Source of the DNA: Parachlamydiaceae bacterium
Lineage (GTDB): Bacteria > Chlamydiota > Chlamydiia > Chlamydiales > Parachlamydiaceae
NCBI GenBank assembly: GCA_013817115.1
Contig: JACDDG010000032.1
Span: 1 to 12,233 of the forward strand
Length of the DNA stretch: 12,233 nucleotides
Direction: 5' to 3'
Of the stretch, positions 6,949-12,233 are shown piece by piece. Position numbers and translations under genes: made by a program. Within the stretch, counting starts at the first letter, position 1; the number at the start of each line of letters is the position of its first letter. Below the pieces are notes generated by a model that worked only from the letters and a program-made list of their open reading frames with translations, did not search any database and was not told the origin of the DNA.

Positions 6949-7638
6949 ATGAAAAAACACATGCTTACACTCCTCACATTGACATGTGCCTTAACTGGCG
7001 CATCAGCTTTAAACGCAACAGTTTACACAAATGCACATCCCGTGGTTTGTTCAGACATGCAACCATACGTGTGCGATGCGCACCCTGTTGCAACTGTTGT
7101 TTGCAAAGATGTAAGCGAGGGTCTCTATGTTGGAGGTTTTGGCGGAGTTGACTTTTTGCAAAACATTCACGGTCGTGATAGCGAAGGTAACAAATTAGTC
7201 AATATCAAATCCAAAATGGGATACCACGTTGGAGCGGCAATTGGTTATAAGTTTGCAGATGCTTTCCGTTTGGAAGCTGAAATTGGTTACAGAAATAGCC
7301 AAGTCAGAAAAATCAATAAGGAAGATGTTAAATCTCTAAAAATTAGAAATTCTACTTATACTTACATGGCTAATGCCTATTTTGACTTTGATCTAGACTG
7401 TGACTTCGTTCCTTACATCGGTGGTGGCGCGGGCTACGCTCAAAATAGAGCATCACTTGAAGTAAAGAAAGATACAGATTTAGTTTTTAAGGGTAACGGT
7501 TTCTGCTATCAAGGAATAGCTGGACTTAGCTATAGAATTTGTGATAAAACTCATGCAGCGCTTGAGTATAGATATTTTGCCTCTAAAAAACATCTTAAAG
7601 ATCATACAGTAGCTATTAATTTGAAGCGTTATTTCTAA
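6949..7638 (+). CDS. outer-membrane beta-barrel protein 1
   Basis: A 229-residue protein with a typical signal peptide: MKK, a hydrophobic stretch, and likely cleavage after Ala20 or Ala23. The mature part has alternating aromatic/glycine strands (LYVGGFGGVDFLQNIH, GYHVGAAIGYKF, ALEYRYFASK) of the small 8-stranded, OmpA-transmembrane or porin-like type, and ends in Phe (KRYF), the usual outer-membrane assembly signal. The mature protein has six Cys: C34, C42 and C52 in an N-terminal extension absent from its paralogue, plus three in the barrel region. Disulfide-linked envelope proteins are characteristic of chlamydiae, so the cysteines may matter (inference). The ATG is set by AAAGGA 6 bases upstream. 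It has its own promoter and terminator and is paralogous to the gene at 8286-8936. Ligand or channel function is unknown. Confidence 0.85.
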   Translation: MKKHMLTLLTLTCALTGASALNATVYTNAHPVVCSDMQPYVCDAHPVATVVCKDVSEGLYVGGFGGVDFLQNIHGRDSEGNKLVNIKSKMGYHVGAAIGYKFADAFRLEAEIGYRNSQVRKINKEDVKSLKIRNSTYTYMANAYFDFDLDCDFVPYIGGGAGYAQNRASLEVKKDTDLVFKGNGFCYQGIAGLSYRICDKTHAALEYRYFASKKHLKDHTVAINLKRYF

Positions 7639-7667
7639 ACATCGTTGCAGAAATATTGTTCTACAAA

Positions 7668-7701
7668 AGACCGCGGACTTACGTCTGCGGTCTTTTTTTT
7701 T
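7668..7701 (+). terminator. Rho-independent terminator of barrel gene 1
   Basis: AGACCGCGGAC at 7668-7678 pairs with GTCTGCGGTCT at 7683-7693 (11 bp with one G-U) around the loop TTAC. The second arm runs into nine consecutive T. It begins 29 bases after the stop codon. Confidence 0.92.
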
Positions 7702-7732
7702 GCAATTACATTCAAAAAATTTCGCATAGATT

Positions 7733-7894
7733 TATACCGAAGAGCGTTCCAATTTTGGTTTTTGGCAAAGAGAAAGCTCCCGCGGTTAAGCGATCAAAAA
7801 TGGCCCCTTATTATAATATTGGATCGTTTTTGATCGCTTAATCCCGGGGCTTTCTCAAAGCCAAAAATCCAAAATTTGATCGCTCTTCGGTATA
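7733..7894. repeat. 162-bp inverted repeat, MITE-like element
   Basis: The two halves are imperfect reverse complements over nearly the whole length. The outer 14 bases, TATACCGAAGAGCG at 7733-7746 and its complement at 7881-7894, are perfect. An inner 15-bp pair TTAAGCGATCAAAAA / TTTTTGATCGCTTAA is also perfect. The ends are TA-rich (TATA), compatible with insertion at a TA target, but the duplication cannot be separated from the repeat itself. No transposase lies inside. It could be a non-autonomous element or a transcribed long hairpin. Short frames read across it are by-products of the repeat. Confidence 0.8.
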
Positions 7895-8150
7895 CCCAGC
7901 TTGGTGGATTTTAGCAGCAATTTTCAAAGCGATGTTGGTTATAAGGCACTTACACTCTTCAAGTAGAGCTTACGACCCGTTTAAAAAAACGTAAGTGACT
8001 GAGGTGCAAGGTGGGAGGTGAAAAATTCATATATTTTGTCAAAAATCGATCGCGAAAAATGAGCGCTAACACTGCAATTGATTCAATTTTAACCGTTTTT
8101 TTAATGACTCTCACAGCTGATTGTGAAGTGGTTTGTCTCGTAGATTAAAG
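7895..8150. other. non-coding spacer upstream of barrel gene 2
   Basis: No gene is supported here. A small dyad pairs CTTACG at 7969-7974 with CGTAAG at 7990-7995. On the minus strand a frame without a start codon gives a protein-like stretch (ITNIALKIAAKIHQAGYTEE) that leads into the right arm of the inverted repeat. It may be a remnant carried with that element, or chance. Confidence 0.35.
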
Positions 8151-8170
8151 TTAATATTAGTTAGTTTTGA

Positions 8171-8279
8171 AAGTGTTAAAAATTTATTAAATATCGGTTA
8201 TTCTTATTTTAGTGTTGCAAACAACTCTTTCAGAGTCGTATATTTCGTATATGGTCTTTTACAAATACACAACAAAGGA
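8171..8279 (+). promoter_or_regulatory. promoter and leader of barrel gene 2
   Basis: TTGCAA at 8215-8220 and TATATT at 8239-8244 are 18 bases apart, exactly as before barrel gene 1. The upstream block AAGTGTTAAAAA at 8171-8182 is also shared, 44 bases ahead of the -35 in both. AAAGGA at 8274-8279 lies 6 bases before the ATG. Confidence 0.7.
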
Positions 8280-8285
8280 TAAAGT

Positions 8286-8936
8286 ATGAAAAAGCATATG
8301 TTCGCACTTATCACATTGACATCAGCATTATTTGGTGCATCACTACAAGCAGACGCTAGCCTGATCAATCTAAATTTACCTGAAGAATGTGTCGACAGAG
8401 TTTATGTTAGTGGCTTTGGTGGAGTTAATTTTCTTCAAAATTTCCACAGACACAACACCAAAATTAATACAAACACTGGTTTTGTAGTTGGAGCAGCTGT
8501 TGGGTATAGATTCGACAACATGATCAGAGTTGAGGCGGAATTAGCCTACAGACACAATGAAATTAGCAAATTTTCTGTGAAGGGTAGTCGTTCTGATCTT
8601 AAAGCTAAAAGTGTTAGTGGAAAGAGAAATTCAACTTGCTCAATCATGGCTAATGCTTATTACGATTTTGCTAATATAAGCTGTGAAGTATCTGATTATA
8701 CATTCACTCCCTATGTGGGCGTTGGTATAGGTTATGCTCATAATAGAGCTAGTGGCTCACCTGCGCGTAATTTTGAAACGTCAGTTATTGATAATGGCGT
8801 AGCATACCAAGGTATGGTAGGTGTAACTCATATGGTAAGTGCTAAGACAATGGTTGGTCTTGAGTATAAATATTTTGTAGCTAAGCATGATATTAAAGAT
8901 CATTCAGTTGCTGTTAACGTAAAGCGTTATTTCTAA
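8286..8936 (+). CDS. outer-membrane beta-barrel protein 2
   Basis: A 216-residue paralogue of the preceding barrel gene. It has the same kind of signal peptide (MKKHMFALITLTSALFGAS, likely cleaved after Ala22 or Ala24), the same first strand (VYVSGFGGVNFLQNFH), a repeated GAAVGYRF-type strand, FTPYVGVGIGYAHNRAS in the middle and a C-terminal NVKRYF. It lacks the Cys-rich N-terminal extension of gene 1 and has only three Cys. The central loops (around residues 90-115 and 150-170) differ most, which fits surface-exposed loops under selection. ATG choice is supported by AAAGGA 6 bases upstream. The duplicate promoter suggests both copies may respond to the same signals. Function beyond outer-membrane location is not evident. 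Confidence 0.85.
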   Translation: MKKHMFALITLTSALFGASLQADASLINLNLPEECVDRVYVSGFGGVNFLQNFHRHNTKINTNTGFVVGAAVGYRFDNMIRVEAELAYRHNEISKFSVKGSRSDLKAKSVSGKRNSTCSIMANAYYDFANISCEVSDYTFTPYVGVGIGYAHNRASGSPARNFETSVIDNGVAYQGMVGVTHMVSAKTMVGLEYKYFVAKHDIKDHSVAVNVKRYF

Positions 8937-8957
8937 TATATTGCTCTAAGAATTTCG

Positions 8958-8982
8958 ACTGCGGGTTTTGCCCGCAGTTTTT
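8958..8982 (+). terminator. Rho-independent terminator of barrel gene 2
   Basis: ACTGCGGG at 8958-8965 pairs perfectly with CCCGCAGT at 8971-8978 around TTTTG, followed by T residues. It lies 21 bases after the stop and shares its stem core with the terminator at 6731-6756. Confidence 0.88.
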
Positions 8983-9003
8983 AATTCTTTCTTTAATTCT
9001 TCA

Positions 9004-9750
9004 CTAATTCTTACCCACATAGTTGCCGAGTTTCTTATCAAGATAGTAGCCTAGCAAAGTTTTCAAATTAACAATATCTTGTTCGTTGTATCGCAATAAC
9101 TTTTTAAGTGCTGCCTGATTTCCACGCTTATATTGACTCCACAAACGCACCGCTTCAAACCCGTCTACTCCCTGGAGGTCTGCATCACGACAGATACCCA
9201 GTTGATATTCTATGCTTTTTAATCCTCCTGTAAGTCCTAGTTCTTTGAGCATATAGCGCAAATCTAAATGTACAACATCATAGCTGTGGGAGAAGTGATG
9301 CTCGATAAAGGGAAGGTCAAATTGTTTTCCGTTAAACGTCACTACTATGTCAAATTCCCTAATCTTTTCGTGAGCTTCTTGAAGATTTTTGCCACTTACA
9401 TAAATATGCGGCAAAGTGCCATCATAGACCCCAATCATCGTGATCTCATTCGACCATTTCGACAAACCTGTTGTTTCGATATCTACATAACAGATTTTCC
9501 CCATATTACATAGGCGCCAATGTTCTTTAGGTTTCAATAGTTGCTTAAAGAAGTGAAAGTCATTCTTGGCAAAAGCCTCGATGGAACTAGTCAGGCCGTT
9601 TTTAATTTTTTCTAGTTTAGTTTTGGGTATTTCACTAAATAGATGGAGCTGTGATAAAAGGTCATGCCATTGTGTAATACCTCTTTCAGAGAGGAGTTTT
9701 TCAATTCCGGAAGTAATTCCATCTATATGAGCGAAAGTTCTTGTTAACAT
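9004..9750 (-). CDS. YprB-type RNase-H-like exonuclease domain protein
   Basis: A 248-residue protein, taking the ATG at 9748-9750. That start has AAAGG five bases upstream and lies 8 bases after the stop of the preceding gene. A start 12 codons earlier (9786) is open but overlaps that gene and has no better signal. The catalytic fold has the DEDDy exonuclease pattern: D90 and E92 in YVDIETTGL, D145 in TFNGKQFDLPF, and Y221/D225 in YNEQD. These acidic residues would bind two metal ions for 3'-5' nucleic acid hydrolysis. The first ~35 residues (FAHIDGITSGIEKLL..RGI..W) look like a helix-hairpin-helix-type element seen ahead of this domain in relatives. The substrate, DNA or RNA, is unknown. 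It is probably cotranscribed with the thioredoxin-fold gene upstream. Confidence 0.85.
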   Translation of the reverse strand: MLTRTFAHIDGITSGIEKLLSERGITQWHDLLSQLHLFSEIPKTKLEKIKNGLTSSIEAFAKNDFHFFKQLLKPKEHWRLCNMGKICYVDIETTGLSKWSNEITMIGVYDGTLPHIYVSGKNLQEAHEKIREFDIVVTFNGKQFDLPFIEHHFSHSYDVVHLDLRYMLKELGLTGGLKSIEYQLGICRDADLQGVDGFEAVRLWSQYKRGNQAALKKLLRYNEQDIVNLKTLLGYYLDKKLGNYVGKN

Positions 9751-9758
9751 AGTGACCT

Positions 9759-10115
9759 TTATTGCTGTTGGAGTTTTTGTGCCCAATTTATTTCATTAAA
9801 TCCTGTAAGACCAAAATGATCGGCCAATAGAAAGGGACGCTTAACAAGCATGCCATGTTGGCTTAAAAGTGTTAAAGCATCGTCCTCAGGCATCGTTTTA
9901 AGTTCTTCGGACAAGTTCATTTCTCGATACAGTTGGCCAGAGGAATTGAAGAGTTTTTTCATATTTCCGTTCATGAATTTTAACATGGATTTTAAATCTG
10001 CGATTGATGGTGGCGTTTGAGTGATTTCTTTGCGAATAAACGCAAATTTTTTTTCTTCCAAAAAACTTAAGGCTTTTTGGCAGGTTGAGCATTTGCTGTA
10101 GACGTATAAGATCAT
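9759..10115 (-). CDS. ArsC/Spx-family thioredoxin-fold protein
   Basis: A 118-residue protein of the arsenate reductase/Spx/YffB superfamily. It opens with a beta strand and a redox-type CSTC motif (C9 and C12). The middle is helical (IADLKSML..MNGNMKKLFNSSG), and the family's conserved Arg-Pro occurs at R93-P94 in LVKRPFLL. Length is typical. The CXXC pair fits the Spx/MgsR branch, where it is a redox switch controlling RNA polymerase contact. Members are often loosely labelled arsenate reductase, and sequence reading alone cannot choose between a regulator and a glutathione-dependent reductase. AGGA lies a few bases before the ATG. It is the first gene of a two-gene minus-strand unit with the exonuclease-like gene. 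Confidence 0.85.
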   Translation of the reverse strand: MILYVYSKCSTCQKALSFLEEKKFAFIRKEITQTPPSIADLKSMLKFMNGNMKKLFNSSGQLYREMNLSEELKTMPEDDALTLLSQHGMLVKRPFLLADHFGLTGFNEINWAQKLQQQ

Positions 10116-10589
10116 GAATTCCTATTTAGTTATAAGTTATGTCAAATGATGCGTGAAGGGTGTTTGTAAGTCGTGCATGATATAGGATATGCTTTTACGA
10201 TTTTTTTCTACAGTGTTATTTTGTGTCTATTTACAAAAAATTGCATTTTTTACATCATTTTTGCTGCTTTGATATCGTTAGAATTGACGTGGGCGTACAC
10301 GCTAAAAATGAAGCAAATGGTGTTATTATTGTGGTGAAGCACAAGAAAATGCAAACTATGATAAGTATACAATAAAGAGGTGTTTCGGTTAGCGGCCTCT
10401 TGCGCTAAATTTATAGGTGTATCCTACAATTTATTAGCATTTTAAATTCGAAATGAAAGTCTAATTTTTTTGCCAAAAAAACTATGATTTTTGTGTCAGT
10501 CAATTTGTGTTCGTGTTAAAACGTTTTCAAAGGGGAAATGGAGTCTACATTTTCCTAGTGTGAATCAAAATTATTTCCTTGGAGGTACT
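10116..10589. other. divergent intergenic region
   Basis: No gene is supported between the ArsC/Spx-like gene and the coiled-coil gene. A stretch at 10311-10392 reads without a start codon as KWCYYCGEAQENANYDKY and then TIKRCFG before a TAG; this could be a tiny gene remnant. AAGAGG at 10375-10380 pairs with CCTCTT at 10396-10401. A possible rightward promoter is TTGCGC at 10400-10405 with TACAAT at 10425-10430 (19-base spacer, weak -35). Confidence 0.35.
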
Positions 10590-12179
10590 ATGAACTCATC
10601 ATCAACAATTAGTAACAAAAAATTTTTCGATAATGATCAAGGGTGGAAAATTCCTAATCCCAAAAAAACTTGTAAAGATCGGAACCAAGATAAATTAAAC
10701 ATTACAACTGAAAATTTAACACCAAGTTACAGCAAGATTGAAAATACAGTTCAATTTAGTTTTCGTAATGGAGCTGTACAAGATGATTCAAATCAGGGTA
10801 AACAAGTTAAAGATCAAAAAAAGCAAATCTCTGTCATAAAAAAAGGAAATTCAGACGAAGTTATTCCACCACAATCTTTAATCGCGCAAATTCAAGACGC
10901 TAAAACTGCAGAGCAGGCTAGATTAAAATTGACTCAGGAGTGTAATGCATTAAAAATATCAGTGCAAGATAAAGCTGATGAGCTTAAGAGATCTAAAACT
11001 ACAGAAGTAGAGCTAAAATCTAAGATAGAAAAACTTACATTGGAAATTAAAGCTCTTCAAGGTGATTTAATAAAAGCATCAAAAGAAGCTCAGTGTAAAT
11101 CAAAACTTTATAATGAAAAAACTGTAAATTGCGAAATGCTTAAGATTCATCTCGATGAAAAATCGAAAGAACTTGAGCTTAATGAGGCCAAAGAACTTGA
11201 GTCTAAACTTAAAATAAAGGAGCTTGAATTACAAATTTTTTCTCTGACACAGAAAATTCAAGATGCTAAAGAAGAAACGCGAGATCTTAGCAGCAAGTCT
11301 AAAATTGATTTACAGATGCAAATTGACCGTTATGATATGAAAACTGCTTTACTGGCAAAATCCTATGAACTTATTGATGAAAACAACGCCAAAATTAATA
11401 AATATTTGAGTAGGATTGTTGTGTGTGAGGAGAAATTAAATGATAATGAAAGTTGTAAAGAAATTCTTCATTCAAATTTGAATAGAGCAGTGAAAAGAGT
11501 TGAAAACCTTGAAAATCAAATTGAAACCCTTCTTGCGAAAACTCACACTAAAGCCGAAATGTGTGATAAGCTAAATACTTTATTAGATGAAAAGCGCAAT
11601 GAGCTTGAGCAGAGCAAGATAAAAGAAGAAGAATTTAAAATCATAGTGGAAGATCTTAAATCACAAACTTCTGATTTATCAGATCAAGTCCAAGAAGCTA
11701 AGAAAAAGCTTGCAGAGACCGCATTGTCTCTCCAGTATAAAGCTGATTATGCTAAAAGAGTCGAAAAATTATTATTGGAAAAAAGGCATGTTTTAGAGAA
11801 GAAGGAAGAGGAATATACGCTTTCACAACAGTTGAATACACAATTACTTGAAATTCGGGACTATAAAATTCAGGATTTGGTTAAACAAAATGAAAGCATT
11901 AAACTAAAGCTAAATGGCGTAGTGGAGAATCTTAAGAATAAAGAAAATGAGTTAAAGGTATTTCAGGACAAAAAAATCGAAGATTTGAGCAAAGTGATTA
12001 AGCCTACTTCATCGGATTTAATGGTTACTTTACAGAAAATTGAGAAATTTGCGAAAGACTTTAGCGATTTAATGTTAATGACAAAGGAAGTCAATGTGAG
12101 TTATGCAAATAACTTGAATAAGTTAAAGGAAAAAGAAGTGGCGTGTCAGAAATTCTTCGAATTTCCCCTCTGTAAGTGA
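10590..12179 (+). CDS. long coiled-coil protein of unknown function
   Basis: A 529-residue protein, choosing the ATG at 10590 because GGAGG lies five bases upstream. The frame is open farther back to a TTG at 10491, but that has no ribosome-binding site. Residues 1-85 are polar and probably disordered, rich in Ser, Asn, Lys and Gln. From about residue 90 to 480 the sequence is almost continuous heptad-like coiled coil rich in Lys, Glu and Leu. It contains a degenerate repeat of the form C-x-x-L-x-x-x-LDEK-x-x-ELE, with starts near 10941, 11130, 11562 and 11751. The last ~50 residues are less regular. There is no signal peptide, membrane segment or enzymatic motif. In an intracellular bacterium such proteins can be secreted effectors, filament or inclusion proteins, but nothing here decides between these. 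It is probably monocistronic. Confidence 0.8.
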   Translation: MNSSSTISNKKFFDNDQGWKIPNPKKTCKDRNQDKLNITTENLTPSYSKIENTVQFSFRNGAVQDDSNQGKQVKDQKKQISVIKKGNSDEVIPPQSLIAQIQDAKTAEQARLKLTQECNALKISVQDKADELKRSKTTEVELKSKIEKLTLEIKALQGDLIKASKEAQCKSKLYNEKTVNCEMLKIHLDEKSKELELNEAKELESKLKIKELELQIFSLTQKIQDAKEETRDLSSKSKIDLQMQIDRYDMKTALLAKSYELIDENNAKINKYLSRIVVCEEKLNDNESCKEILHSNLNRAVKRVENLENQIETLLAKTHTKAEMCDKLNTLLDEKRNELEQSKIKEEEFKIIVEDLKSQTSDLSDQVQEAKKKLAETALSLQYKADYAKRVEKLLLEKRHVLEKKEEEYTLSQQLNTQLLEIRDYKIQDLVKQNESIKLKLNGVVENLKNKENELKVFQDKKIEDLSKVIKPTSSDLMVTLQKIEKFAKDFSDLMLMTKEVNVSYANNLNKLKEKEVACQKFFEFPLCK

Positions 12180-12233
12180 TTCTGTTTCTCTTCCATAGCA
12201 GTTTCCTTATTAAGGTTATACATTATCTAAACG
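12180..12233. other. right-edge intergenic sequence
   Basis: The 54 bases after the coiled-coil stop contain no recognisable gene. I see no convincing terminator before the window ends. Confidence 0.4.

Noticed and set aside
6979..6990. Lipoprotein signal at Cys13 of barrel protein 1
   Set aside because: The residues before the Cys (TLT) do not fit a lipobox and the paralogue has Ser there; an ordinary signal peptide fits better.
7645..7841. Two overlapping short plus frames after barrel gene 1
   Set aside because: They read through the terminator and the inverted repeat and lack start signals; the hairpin explains the sequence.
9751..9786. Earlier start for the exonuclease-like gene
   Set aside because: It would overlap the preceding gene by 28 bases, while the ATG at 9750 has AAAGG at proper spacing and begins where family similarity begins.
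10491..10589. TTG-initiated N-terminal extension of the coiled-coil protein
   Set aside because: It has no ribosome-binding site, whereas GGAGG sits right before the ATG at 10590.
1..12233. CRISPR array, tRNA or rRNA genes
   Set aside because: I saw no short regularly spaced repeats, no cloverleaf and no rRNA beyond the ~20-base resemblance at 6452-6471.

Overview
The window looks like a piece of chromosome from an AT-rich, host-associated bacterium. The best guess is an amoeba-infecting chlamydia of the Parachlamydia/Protochlamydia type. This is inference from gene content: a eukaryote-like F-box protein with a TPR-like tail, a long coiled-coil protein, and small Cys-containing outer-membrane barrel proteins, beside ordinary housekeeping genes. 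No rRNA or other marker in the window settles the taxonomy.

Layout. (1) 1-418 holds a short imperfect direct repeat, perhaps the start of a leftward gene at the edge, and a promoter for the next gene. (2) 419-1725 is an F-box protein gene broken by a one-base shift in an A5 run at 1282-1286. Past the break the reading continues in another frame as three 36-residue TPR-like repeats, so the intact gene would have encoded about 435 residues. (3) 1768-1824 is a hairpin between this gene and the convergent valS. (4) 6286-1823, minus strand, is a tight two-gene unit: a YbiT-type ABC-F ATPase followed 9 bases later by valyl-tRNA synthetase. Both act in translation. (5) 6287-8982 is an accessory outer-membrane-protein locus. 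It has a 3' remnant of one gene copy (about 6624-6704) with its terminator, then two intact paralogous barrel genes (6949-7638 and 8286-8936). Each intact gene carries a copy of the same promoter and leader and its own terminator. Between them lies a 162-bp imperfect inverted repeat with perfect 14-bp ends, which looks like a MITE. A small GC-richer patch lies upstream of the remnant. (6) 10115-9004, minus strand, is a two-gene unit: a small ArsC/Spx-like thioredoxin-fold protein and a YprB-type DEDDy RNase-H-like exonuclease. (7) 10590-12179 is a 529-residue, largely coiled-coil protein of unknown function with a polar N-terminal region.

The core genes are conventional. The notable material is the split F-box/TPR gene, the duplicating and decaying outer-membrane-protein array with its copied promoter module, the long hairpin element and the coiled-coil protein. 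I see no CRISPR array, tRNA, rRNA gene or recognisable transposase.
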